A DNA stretch of 64,000 nucleotides from Eutrigla gurnardus (Eukaryota; Chordata; Actinopteri; Perciformes; Triglidae): assembly GCA_963514095.1 (NCBI GenBank), contig OY741265.1, forward strand, positions 23,001,090 through 23,065,089, read 5' to 3'. Of this stretch, positions 24,427 to 36,026 are shown piece by piece; the first letter of the stretch is position 1; every line of letters begins with the position of its first letter. Both the position numbers and the translations under genes were made by a program. Under the pieces are notes generated by a model. The model saw nothing but the letters and a program-made list of their open reading frames with translations, had not been told where the DNA came from and ran no database searches.

Positions 24427-27277
24427 TTAAAGTTTGCTGGGCTCTGAGACTGGTTTCACTCTCAGGACCCCCTCCTGGGAACAGGAAGCAGCCAGCACCC
24501 CATCTCTTCTCCACAGTCGGCCTTGAACCAGTCCCCTGCTGCTCCCTGTAGGAAACAACACAAACCACATGTTGGGCTTAAAGTCGAGCTGAAAAGGCAT
24601 TTAAAAAAAGATATCTACGTAGCTCCTGCACCATTACATGAAACAGGATAGGCAGGCAGGACATAATGTTTGGAGGAATTTGATGGATTGTTGAAAAGAT
24701 TAGCACACAGCCTTCTCTATCTCTGTGCAGAGCCGGAGCTGCAGATTGGTTAATGGATGGATGGATGTCATATTATTGGTTGGTTCTAACTAATGTAAGC
24801 ACACATCATATTTGGTTTTCCAGGAAGAAAAATAAATTGGAATTTGATACAAAAATATGAGGGATTTGATCTTAACGTGTAAAAAAGGCATTTTGACTTT
24901 AAAAACAGAAGAGTGGCATTTGTGTCCAAGCTCTTGACAAGGATGAAATGGTTAACAGGCTATATGCTGTTTAGAGAGTTGTTAATACCTCAGATACCAA
25001 GAAAGATCAACATTTCTGTTTAGGCGGGAGGAAGATATGCATGATGCAAGACAAGACAAGGCAGAGTTCTAGAGAGAATTTTCAGGTTGCGAGTCTTTAG
25101 GATCCTGTGTTGGAAGAGGTCGAATTTTGGTGACAAATTGAGAGATGCAACAAATGAAGTTCAGTCGATAGGAAGTTTACAATATACTGACCTGCCCATG
25201 GGCTCTCACACTCATACAACATCCATTCGTCACTGCGGAAGGTGCTGTGGAACCACATGGCGTGGTCCAGGGAGGCTGAGAACTGGGCCCTGTAGTGGGG
25301 ATGAGGCAGCAGCGCTGTGCCCAGGAATGCAAAGTCTGATACATAAGCAGCAACGCAGCAATGCAGCTTCATGTTGCCTTCACCTACATAAATACACAGA
25401 TCAAATGCAGAAACAAACACTTAATCATGGTATGAAGAGTCTCAGTTATTTTCATATTGCATACATTTTGTGATTACTTTATTATTTACCTGTGTAGAAA
25501 TTATTTGCTACTTGTTAACATAAAATCTATAATTAAGGCCATTTAACGTTTGTCATGTATTCAACGCAAGTGTGTTTTTAATTCCATTTTACCGATGTAT
25601 CCTCGTGCTCGCACCCAGAACTGCTTCTTTGGCTCACTTTGAGCACGTCTGTAAAAGTGCGGAGGGTTGACTGGCTTTATCTCAATGGGGACCTCGTTAG
25701 CCAGCAGTTTGTTAAGGCCTTGTTTTGATTTCTCCGCAAGGTCGGGTTTACTGTGAAACAATAGAAAGAAAGGCAGATGGTGATTGAGAACTCCCATCTG
25801 CAAAGTAGTTAATGGCCATTTGTGGCAAATGGGATTGGAAACTACAACAACAAGTCTATTCATTAGCATCTACATCAGCTTTACCTGAGATAAAGATGAA
25901 TGAGCTCCTCTACAGTGAGGAGGTCTTCAGGCTGAGGAACCACCGGCATGGTGAACTGGTGCTGCAGGGGACTCGGCTGCAGCATGTGGAAGGACGCTTG
26001 ACAGATAAGTATAGGCTGCCCATGCTGAATGGCCTTCACAGAGCGTACTGTGAAACTGCGACCATCTCTTGTGCGATCCACCTGGTAAAGCACGGGGACC
26101 TTAGGATCCCCTGAAAAACACCCGAAAGTCACTAGTGGGGAAACAGTGACTGGGACTGATTGTGGCCTATTTACCAGATCATTCAACTGATTGTGATTGG
26201 ACATGTGGGTCACTCTTACTACTGCTCCAATCCATAAGCATTCTCTCAAAGATAATTTGCATTAACTATGCTCCCCCTTTTAATATTTGGGTTGCACAAT
26301 ACCTGCCCAGCACCTATTAAATTATGTTTGATCTTACCTGCTCGTACAAAGTAGCAGTGAAGAGAATGGGCATACAGATTATCACTGACAGATTTGGCAG
26401 CAGCTACAAGGGCCTGACCGACTATTTGACCCCCAAACAAACGGCGACTTCGAGGCACCCAGTGGTGCGTCCCTCTGGGGAAAAAGCGAGAAGACACTGA
26501 AATATACGTAATGTAGCCTCAATAGATTATGCTCACTGTATGTAGATTTGACACTGGGGTGAGCAATGTATTTATGCTTGTACCCTTTTTGCCCAAATGT
26601 ATTAAGTTAAGCAGCCACACAATAGATCCTGTTCAACAGCTAGACACAAATACATTTTGATCTCGTTTGAACACATATACATGAGGTTTGTCAACTTAAA
26701 AGATAATTTTGCACTTAAAAAAAAGTTGCATTTTGTAGTATAATATACTTCAACAGTTAAGACTGTGAAAGGACGTAAATGGAAAGACCACATAGTCTGT
26801 GTTTGGCACCGGGTTGTACTCTGATCTTGCTCTCTCTTTTTCTTCCCGGTTGATAAAAAGAGCTGCTACATAAAACATAAGGTAAGATAATGTAACATCT
26901 GTGCGTGAAACAGCACACGTAACCTAGCTAGCTCGCAAGTCACGGTGACACACTTAATTCAACGTTGAAACAAAATAAAAATAACCAAAGCCGTCTTGGT
27001 TAGTCTTTCCACTTTTCAAAACCTTAACCGTCAGCGTTGAATGTAAAATAGTTGTTTTTTCGCATTGTCACCTTATGCTACGGTAGTGACAAACTCGATG
27101 AAGAAGTTACCTGTACAGGTCTACGTCGAGCTCCTCTAGGTTTAAAACACTGGTGACCAGGACGCTTCTGAGGTCCTGGTCATGCTGAGACGTTGTACTT
27201 CCCGAGCTTTCATCTGCAGGTGACTTCGTCGCCGCGTCGCTCGCTCCACGGATAGCATCCACTTCTTCTTCCGCCAT
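24427..27277 (-). CDS. acot8: ACOT8, peroxisomal acyl-CoA thioesterase 8
   Basis: Hydrolyses acyl-CoA and bile-acid-CoA esters to free acid and CoA inside peroxisomes (known for the family). Six exons: 27111-27277, 26338-26474, 25885-26110, 25593-25750, 25192-25383 and 24427-24545. They sum to 999 nt, giving 332 aa (human is about 319). Double hot-dog fold signatures are RSRRLFGGQIVGQALVAA in the first half and ASLDHAMWFH in the second. The latter holds the Asp-His position of the TesB-type active site, and SCSQEGVLRV supplies the Gln of the expected Asp-Ser/Thr-Gln triad. The C-terminus is S-K-L, a clear PTS1 peroxisomal signal. The Met at 27277 was chosen because it begins the acidic N-terminus expected for the family; an in-frame Met further upstream (27407-27409) exists but its extension has no family resemblance. 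Confidence 0.95.
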
Positions 27278-28129
27278 GTTGCTTTCTTCTTCTTCTTTGA
27301 CGTTTGACTCCAGCGTTGCACGTTGTGTTTTACAAATTACTACTGCCCTCTTCTGGAATTCCTCTTGTTCTTTTTCCTCTAGTGGTTTACGGCAGTTTAC
27401 ATCCTGCAAGTTGCATTACTGCCTCCTTCTGGTCTCAACCGTCGATTATTAGTCTACCCCTTGACAGTCTTGCAACAAGTCCAGTGTTCTTCAAAAAACA
27501 ATTAACAACGTTCTCCCTTACACGATGACCCCACTGTAAAGCACATCTTTGACCCTGCTTTGCCCAGATGCATGTTTTCCTATAATAAGAAAGAAAAAGA
27601 AACAACAAACTAATCGAAGTGAAAAAGGGAAAGTAATCAAGAAGTGTGGAGCATGTGAAGGCATCACGCAGATGAGAGAAGGTCGACACTGTTCAGTGAG
27701 GGAGATGAGGTCCCAGAGGCTCGCCTGTAGTTACATCTACCGCCAAAGAGGCCGCTAGAAGCAACGCATCTCCAATTGTATTTTGTTATAGTGTTTGTGG
27801 AAGCATTGCATTGATAACATAAGGCCACTACTAATATGTAATAACCTACAAGGGAACTATGAAAATCACCAGCCAAAGCCTATGGGAATATACTTCTTTG
27901 GTGGCCTCGTTTTTAATTGATGTTTATGAACTGCTTGGTTTCATATTTAATGTCTATCTTAGTTTGAGCAGAGTACATATCCACATATCCTTTATGTAAT
28001 ATGGCATTATGTTTTAAAAGTGGATGATCTGGATTGAATTGAGATAATGTATTCAGGGCATGGTAAGAAACTGTCATTGGAACAGACAGATAATGGGGAA
28101 AGTTTAAGGTAGGTATATGGTAATAATGG
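27278..28129. other. ACOT8 5' flank and intergenic DNA
   Basis: No coding exon supported. It contains the presumed ACOT8 promoter and AT-rich sequence up to the SINE at 28130. Confidence 0.35.
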
Positions 28130-28463
28130 ATTGGATTTATATGGCGCTTTTCAAGATACTCAAAGCGCTCTGACAGGGTTCCATTCATTCACACACAGTC
28201 ATACCGGTGGTAGTAAACTACGATAGTAGCCACAGCTGCCCTGGGGCAGACTGACGGAAGCGTGGCTGCCATTCAGCGCCTACGGCCCCGCCGACCCCCA
28301 CCTCAAACATACAGCAGTCATACACATTCACACGAGGCAAGCTGGGTGAAGTGTCTTGCCCAAGGACACAACGACCATGACACAGTGACAAGGGCGGGGA
28401 TTGAACCGCCGACCCTCCGAACATTGGCCAACCCGCTCTACCAACTGAGCCACAGTCGCCCCG
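28130..28463 (-). mobile_element. tRNA-derived SINE
   Basis: On the minus strand the head reads gactgtggctcagttggtag (A-box region), followed by ggcggttcaatccccgccc (B-box), as in tRNA-derived SINEs. The tail ends with the widespread fish motif of AAGCGCT and GAAAAGCGCCATATAAATCC type. Length is about 330 bases. Family name not assigned. Confidence 0.8.
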
Positions 28464-28730
28464 CCCAGTGGTAGTTAAAAGTAAGGGAAAACAAGTAGTC
28501 ATATTGCTTCATAGTTTTTATTTTTCTAAGATGATGTTTCTTGTTAAATTGACCATTAGATAGTGAGAAAAGATTATTTAAAATGTCTGACATTTCCAGC
28601 CCAGTACATCAGAGGTGATAGAATTTAATTTGTGATGCTTGTTGTGAAAAATGGCATTTCATAAATATGACAGAAACATGTCCAACCAGAAACTGCATCC
28701 CATTTCACTGTTCCCTGTTTCATATAGAAT

Positions 28731-28835
<105 letters not shown>

Positions 28836-28839
28836 ATTT

Positions 28840-29770
28840 ATTTCTTCAGCAAAGATTAGGTCCGCCTGGGAGAAAGGCACACATTATCGTACGAGTATAT
28901 TCAAACTGAAGGTCTTGGACTCCCTCACTCTCAGGTGGCTGCACCCCATTTCACTGCGTCATATGTTGCACCTTAGAAAAGGCAAGTGACCACATTTAAA
29001 GGACCATAACAGTGTTACTACATGTCATTGTCCATTGACAACATCAGCCACCTACCCTATACCATGTTTATCAACATTTTTATTTTGAAATATTGTGAGA
29101 TAGTTTGCCTGTTTACATTTTGTCCATATTAAATAAACATGAAAATGAAAATGTTTGTCAAGGTTTGTGTTACGGCTGTATGTTTCCCTGTGTTCTTGTC
29201 ACTCCTTCCCCTCCAGTGGCTGCAGGTGAGCCTAATCCCACAACGAGGTGCACCTGTCCTGGGAGGAAGATCTTTAAAAGCGTCAGTGCCGGCAGCAGAA
29301 GGAAGGCCCTCTTGTGCAGACGCTGCCAGTCTTGCTGCCTTTTTTCGTGTGCAGTTTTTGCCATGTCTTGTGGAATACTGGCCATGTGTACGTTGCATTT
29401 GGCTGTTATTAAATCCTGTGAAGCCACTGAAGACTAGCTAGGTTAGTCAGCCATCTTGGTAGGCAGGTCAAGGTCGTGGTGTCTTCTCTACAGCTTGTTT
29501 TCCCAAGTCTATGTTCGGTTATATTTTGTGTCCCTGTGATAAATACTTGTGTGCAGTAACTTGTGTGGTGTGACCTTTAGTTTGTGGTAACTGCTCTCCA
29601 TGTTTGTTGGGTCACGTTTTGGTTGCTGCTTAGGTGTAAGTTGGCAACATTTTGGTGTAGTGGTTGACTACTGTGACCATTTTGTGTTGTGGCTGTTGCA
29701 GTCCATTTCAGTGTGGTCACTTGTGTGTTACTGACACTGTGTATTTTAATTGTAGCAAATGGGTTGTAGT
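28840..29770. other. Intergenic DNA without a recognised gene
   Basis: Several short open frames overlap on both strands near 29105-29440 but none has splice context or a recognisable domain. I see nothing firm here. Confidence 0.35.
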
Positions 29771-29780
29771 GACCCGTTTG

Positions 29781-29970
29781 CAGTGGTGTAGTGGAGGGTA
29801 TACGCAGGTATACGGGGTATACCCACTTCTTTTTCTGGTGGTTTACAGTATACCCACCTATCAGCCAGAAAGCCATTGGAATATATGGGAGAGTATACCC
29901 ACTTCCTCCTCTGTAACCTACCCATCTACCTAGCAGTACACCCACCTCATCAACTACCACCACACCACTG
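29781..29970. mobile_element. hAT-type MITE, 190 bp
   Basis: Ends are inverted: CAGTGGTGTAGTGG at the left and, reverse-complemented, CAGTGGTGTGGTGG at the right. It is flanked by the direct repeat CCCGTTTG (29773-29780 and 29971-29978). An 8 bp target duplication and CAGTG ends are hAT hallmarks. No coding capacity. Confidence 0.88.
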
Positions 29971-31030
29971 CCCGTTTGTGATGTGATCACTTAAAATCAG
30001 TAGATCTTAGAGTGGTGGGTGCGAGGTCATCGGGTCGGTCTGTTGCTGATTCCTTGCATCGTCACAGTAACCTTTGTGTGGTTGGAAGACCACGTGGTGT
30101 CCTTTAGTGTTGTGGTTGTGGCAGTTCACTTTCGATGGATCCTGGTGTGTTGCTGGCTGAGTATGGCAGCACATTTTGTAGCTGGGCTACTTGTTGTGAT
30201 CCTTTAGTTCTGTGGAGTTTGATGGTTTTAAAAGGTGTCTTTTGTTATTTATTGGGGTCAATGGTGGTTTGTTGTTCACCCCAAAGGGCTCCCCAAAGGG
30301 TGGGGTGTAACATTTGTTAAAACTCACCCCGTCATTGAAATGATCCTCCTTGCTCAAATTCCAGTTCAAAATTCAGTTCTTGTAAGGGGAAAAACATATT
30401 TTCTTTTGTTTTCTTCTCGAAATTGACTTGCGGATCGTAAACAAACGTTGAGCAGTATCTCATACAAGCTTTTTATCTCACCACTTGCTGGTCCAATCAG
30501 ATCCAGTCAGAGAACTGTTGGCCAATGGGATGCAGCCAACGGAACTTGTTTTCCTTGTGCAGAAAGTGTGCTTGTTATTACTGGCTCACTCCACCCGAGG
30601 GGTATTCCACCAAACCCGCTAATTAAAGCGGCGCTTACCTGGTTAAGCCTGGTTAGAACTAACGCCAACTTCCACTTGCGGCTAAACCCATTCCATTAAC
30701 GCATTTCAGCTGCGCCTTGTTGAGGCTTATTCAAGCCAGGCTAACGTTATTGGGTGATACACACGTTCACAGGATATAAAGCCAGCCCAGAACCGTGAAT
30801 GTCGAATCATCGAGGAAATGGCCGAAAAGACACGAGCAGAGATTTTTTCACCCGCGGAGCAAAAGTTATTGATGGAACTGTAGGAGGAGTACAAACCCAT
30901 CATTACCAAAAAAGGGAATACTGTGACCATTACTAAAAATCGCGAGGCTGCTTGGGCAAGAATTGCCGAGCGATTAAATGCGTAAGTAGTGTCAAGAGTA
31001 ACATGTTCTAATATAATACTGACAACTATT

Positions 31031-31105
31031 TCATCAGTGTGAGGATAGCGTAGGGGTAATATGCCGGCTTCGCACGTGGCTCGCCAGGGTTTGATTCCCG
31101 ACTGT
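31031..31105 (+). mobile_element. tRNA-like SINE head fragment
   Basis: Contains an A-box-like stretch (tagcgtaggggtaa) and the B-box-like gggtttgattcccg. It lies in an intron of the Harbinger Myb-like gene and the body is very short. Confidence 0.5.
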
Positions 31106-31153
31106 GGAAATTTGTGAGATTTCTTTTTGCCGGAACTGAGGTTTAGTGTGAAG

Positions 31154-31156
<3 letters not shown>

Positions 31157-31243
<87 letters not shown>
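31157..31243. repeat. (CT)n microsatellite
   Basis: More than 40 perfect CT units inside the Harbinger element, followed by C and T runs. Confidence 0.97.
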
Positions 31244-31245
<2 letters not shown>

Positions 31246-32393
31246 CCCTTTTTTTTAGATTGGCCTAGTAAATGCATCTACATTGACCAACACATTTATC
31301 TCAACAGGAAACAAAAGGACCTGGCAACAGGTCAAAGTCAAGCACAAGAATATATTGCAGAGTGGTAAGTACCCTATCCTACATTGAACTCAAGGAAATT
31401 GTTAAAATTGTGGTTAATCTTTCGTGTTTTATTGTAGCTACAAAGAAAAAGGTTTGCATGGTGGAGACAGGTGGAGGGAATCCACCAAAAGGCCTTACTG
31501 CAGCAGAGGACCTAGCTTTGGCCCTCAACCGGGGACGCCCCCTGGTTGAGGGCATTGAAGGAGGGACCTCCTCCCAGTGTGGCCGTCATGAAGCTGCCGA
31601 CTCATTTATTCAAGGTATAGCTATTGCTGATCACATGCTTAGCCGATCAATTGTCTTTCAGTTGTATCTATTTTAATTTGATGATTCCTTGTAGTTACAG
31701 GTGACCATCTTCAATTGTTGGATCCTCCAGATGACACAGAACAAGTAGTTATGAACATGCATATTTTTTACCCTTCACGTTTACCAATTGTTGTTCTTGC
31801 AGTTGCAAGAAACCTTGGAACAGCAAGATGAGGAGGAAATCCTGTCTGCTGTAACTGACACACCAGATGTAAGTAGGAAAATGTGTGTTTGGTCTTCTTG
31901 CCATTTTTACATGTCAAATGTGTAATGAAAACAACCCTCTGTAGAACACCCCGGAGACCAGCCGAGCAGCAGGCCGGAATGAAGTGAGTATTCACATTGG
32001 TTTTAACAGTAGGCCTACATTTGTCCAAGTTATTCTGACACATTTGTTTCACAGGATGTCAAGTCAATTTATAAAAGACACCTCTTGCTGGACATAGAAT
32101 ACAAGAGGCTGAAAATGAGAGAGGTTCAGCTTGAAATAAAGAAGCTTGAAAAGGAAGTAAGTAAAAATTTAAACACTGCACAGGTTCATGTATTTAGAAT
32201 GTATTTAATTCTTGTCTTTTCTTCCCACAGCTACGGGAAGATAACTGATCAAATAAAAATCATTTAGTGAAAACTCATGTGGTCACTGTGGTCCTCCACA
32301 CAACTGAAAAGGTCATCGTAATACTTCCAAAAGGGAATTTCCCCAAGGGGATTAACAAAGAAAAGGCATTTAGGCTACTGCAAACAAGTGTAA

Positions 32394-32533
<140 letters not shown>

Positions 32534-32609
32534 TTTTGGCACCCACACACAAAAAAAGAATGTTCAGAAAAATGTAGGCTACTAAAAACTAAACTAAAAA
32601 AGACTGAAA

Positions 32610-35185
32610 TCACATAAAATAGGTATTTGCATACAGCTCTCTCACGGCCCTGCCATCTGCATTGTGAAAGGCAGCAGGGTCAATTTGCTCCCAGTTGTCG
32701 TCGGGGGAAATGGCTGGCATCCTCGCACCGCGAATAATAGCGATATTATGCAGGACTGCACAAGCCACAGCAATATCGCATGCCCTGTTGGGTGAAACTC
32801 TGAGGCCCTTTAGGCACTGAAAACAGGACTTGAGGAGGCCAAAGGTCGGCACCCTGGTCTTGCAGTGGGCAGAATTGTAGCGCATCTGTGGCTGTGTTGC
32901 GGGGTCGGAGTATGGAGTTAAAAGGTGAGGTAGGGAGGGATAGCCCCTGTCCCCCAACAAAATTCCATTGAACTGGCCTAGAAAACATAAAATCATAATG
33001 AACAACAACCTTGAATGTTGTTGTTCTAGCAGCTGAAATAATAACCGAAAAAAAATAAAACAGTACTCCTACCTTGTATGAACATTCTTGCCATGCTTGA
33101 TTCTCTGAAGATCCTGGCATCATGGACAGAGCCAGGCCACTTTGCCTCAATGTTGGTTATTAGGCAGTTTGCTGCACACACCATCTGAAAAAAGATTATT
33201 TTTTGCGCTTATAGGACTAGATATTACAATCCCTTAGATAATCAGAACTTGTGTAACATTGTTGAGTGGGGTAGGAGTAAAAGCATCCCTGGGGTCTTCA
33301 GGTGGGCACCCTGTTTCACTAGCGTTTCGTTGATGAGCCCACGACACTTCCACAGGGCTCAACGGCGACACCTGGCGTCCCAGGTGCGCCCCCCTCAGCT
33401 TTTACCCCTCAATGGTCACTTTGCAGCCCAATTGGGGTCCTTTCTCTTGATCCATAGCCATCTGCTGCTTCGTTCGGCAGCCTCTGACAGTGATTTGACG
33501 GCTTTTCGGAAGGCCTGTCCTCGCGCTCCCATTCCCTTAAGAAGCTTGGTTGTGGACGTGGCAACGAATCCTCTAGAACCAACCTCAACCGGAAGCACCT
33601 GGGCACGCCAGCCGCGTTGTTCTGCTTCGGCTGCTATGTCAGTGTACTTTAGTCGTTTGCGTTCATATGCTTCACCAACTGCAGCTTCCCATGGTACAGT
33701 TAGTTCTACAATGAACACAGACTTCTGGGAGGTTGACCACAAGACCAAGTCCGGCCTGAGGTTAGTTGTAATGATCTCAGGCGGAAAGATGAGTTTCTGG
33801 TCTAAGTCAACCTGCATTCTCCAGTCCCGGGCAGTGTCTAGGAGGGTTGCTTCCGCTCTTGCAGGTGTCTTTGCTGGGAGTTGTCCTGCTCTTACAAAAG
33901 GGGTGGTGTTTGAATGTCTAGGCATTGGGGGAGGGAGGGCATTGTGGGTAGTTCTCCTTCCTTCCAGGGTGATTGCCAGTTGTCTTAGGACCTGGTTGTG
34001 TCTCCAGGTATAGCGACCTTGGGACAAACTGGTTTTACAGCCGGTGAGGATGTGCCTCAGTGTTGCAGGGTTTTGGCAAAGCGCACAAGCAGGATCTTCT
34101 CCAAACCATTGGTTTAGGTTCTTGGGCGTAGGAAGAACATCATAGGTGGCTCTGATGATGAAACTGATTTGGCTTCCTTCCATTTCCCAAAGATCCTTCC
34201 ATGTTAGCCTTCGATGCTCCAGGTTTTCCCATCTAGTCCACTGGCCCTGTTTGGACTGTGAGACTGCCTTTGCACATCTTTCTGCCTCCTCTTCCTGTCG
34301 CATCTGAGCAACCACCAGCTTTCTCCTCTCGATTGATGTTGCCTTGTGCCATGCTGCACCTGTCCTACGATGTCTCCATGCCTGAGAGCAGATTTTGCTC
34401 ATAAGACTGAATTGATTTATCTCTATATTTATATCAATAAATTCAATATTCAATAATGTAAAAATTGCATTTGAGTTACAAGAGTCCTTGTCCTACAAAT
34501 AACTATCCTGCATATTCACAACTGGTCTTATACATATGTACCTGTACATTGAGACTATGGAACGACTTCCTATTAACATAGTCTGCCTCATCAGGACCAG
34601 GTGGGGCCTTGATGCGCACATGCGTGCAGTCTATCGCCCCTATAACATTAGGGAAGCCTGCAGAAGATTAACGTTCCTGTTAGTCTGCTGATGTATTACA
34701 ACATTACATGACTATTTTTCATACATTATTTTAATCATCACATACCTGCAATTGAATAAAATTCCTCTTTGACCCTCTGTGGCGGTAGAGGGCCAGGGAA
34801 AAAGACAAAAACACCGAGCAGTGTTTTCAAGGCAAGGCACACTCGCCTTACCTCCCTACAGACAGTGGCTTTGGAGAGACTCTCTGCGTCACCCACAGTA
34901 TATAAAAAGGTCCCTGATGCTAGGAACCGGAGGGTCACACACACTGACTGCACAGAGGTAAGGGCCTTACTGCGTTGTCGTTTTTCAAATCTGAGGCTCC
35001 AGCAAACTGGTCAGGTACACGATACTGGCCCTTGAAAACCGGTACCTCTCCCACAGGTACTCCTCAGTGAAGGCCAGTGGGTCTGCCCTGTCCCGAAATA
35101 TGCGTCTGGCTGGTGGCTGGAATGCATTCTGCAATATTTGCGCACCGACATCTACAGGCTCGTCATCTGTAAACGGGCATGCCAT
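32610..35185 (-). pseudogene. HARBI1-like Harbinger transposase, broken
   Basis: Exons: 34746-35185, 34542-34657, 33073-33184 and 32610-32977. Starts MACPFTDDEP. Family motifs in order: VTLRFLASGTFLYTVGDAE, GFPNVIGAIDCTHVRIKAP (first catalytic Asp), WPGSVHDARIFRESS (second Asp region), GILLGDRGYPSLPHLLTPY and CLKGLRVSPNRACDIAVACA. Two faults are visible. A single extra base near 34985 puts a stop after LLEPQI and shifts the frame. The stretch KTRVPTFGLLKS seems to lack about three residues that normally carry the catalytic Glu before FGxLK. The enzyme is therefore probably dead twice over. Confidence 0.88.
33200..34500 (-). mobile_element. 5'-truncated LINE with restriction-like endonuclease, nested in the Harbinger transposase intron
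   Basis: The longest frame in the window (33416-34453) encodes the end of an R2/R4-type LINE protein. It carries a zinc knuckle CALCQNPATLRHILTGC (C-x2-C-x7-H-x4-C), then a PD-(D/E)xK-type endonuclease core with RPDLVLWS, VFIVELTVPWE and KRLKY. There is no reverse transcriptase upstream, so the copy is 5'-truncated. Its 3' side continues to about 33250. It sits wholly between transposase exons at 33184 and 34542. The first 25 or so residues of the frame are probably host intron sequence. The exact clade is uncertain. Confidence 0.82.
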
Positions 35186-35519
35186 TCTTGCCTACTTGTT
35201 TGCTCTAACAGGGGCATGAGTGGTGATGCTTATATACCTTAGCTTGGAAGGCCCATCCAACCACAGAACTCATACATTCAATTAACCTATTAATGAACTC
35301 ACCTGAAAGGAATTTATGTGGATTACAATTGCATGCAGCAATGCCTTTGTCATTGGGATCTACAACATGCTATTAATAAAAACATCTTTACACCTATCAT
35401 GTTTCTGCAAGTTACATTTGGGCTCTGGGGAAATTGTATGACATATTTATCATAGTTAAAGTAAAATGTTGGCCTAATTCTCTGATCTACAGATTATTAT
35501 GCAATCAAAAAAAATTATT

Positions 35520-35605
35520 TGTAAGACGTCCTGGCCAGGATTTGAACACAGACTGCCTGCACCTGGGGGCAAGTGCATCACCACTCACCCAACTGGGAGA
35601 CTAGT
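35520..35605 (-). mobile_element. tRNA-like SINE fragment
   Basis: On the minus strand it reads like a tRNA: an A-box-like gttgggtgagtgg and the B-box-like gtgttcaaatcctgg. It lies inside the Harbinger right arm. Confidence 0.5.
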
Positions 35606-36026
35606 AACACAAGAAATAGATTGTATTTAGATAGTCGGTGTTCAGGAAATAAACGATTTATTCATATTTTTGTAATTGCAAGCATGTATTCTTAGACACT
35701 TGATGCAAATATAGTTTGTACTTCATATATGTCATTTTGGTAATTTTTGGTCTTTCACGTGATGAAATCACGAGGACTAGGCTTGGCGGAACCTTCTGCT
35801 GGTACAGTTGTTTCCGACAGACGGACTTCTCTGAAACCCCCGCTAAAGTAAGCCTGATGTTTAGCCTGCCCCGGAGCAGGCTAGTTTGGTCGGATAAATT
35901 CCCATGGTTACTTAGCGGAGAGTCCCTCAAGTCACGTTGATGGAACGCAACTCTCGCTAAAGGTAGCGAGGCTTATCGAAATTAGCCCGGCTTTGCGCTT
36001 AGCGAGTTTGATGGAATACCCCTCCG

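Larger units (their letters stand above)
30818..32248 (+). pseudogene. Harbinger Myb/SANT-like DNA-binding protein, one nonsense codon
   Basis: Starts at 30818 (MAEKTRAEIFSPAEQK) and is spread over about eight exons with clean splice sites (for example from 30979, 31308-31365, 31438-31615, 31697 onwards, and 32056-32157). The last exon is 32231-32248, ending LRED-N-stop. Conserved pieces include EYKPIITKKGNTVTI, KRTWQQVKVKHKNILQS, GLTAAEDLALALNRGRPLVEG and a Lys/Glu-rich helical C-terminus. Codon 22 is TAG (30881-30883), where related proteins have Trp or a similar residue. In the family this protein recruits the transposase to the nucleus and DNA ends. Confidence 0.85.

Noticed and set aside
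29105..29441. Overlapping 85-110 codon frames on both strands
   Set aside because: No motif, no signal peptide and no splice partners; open frames of this size are expected by chance in a GC-richer stretch.
33249..34013. 254-codon plus-strand frame
   Set aside because: It is the shadow of the minus-strand LINE endonuclease frame, whose zinc knuckle and PD-(D/E)xK motifs identify the coding strand.
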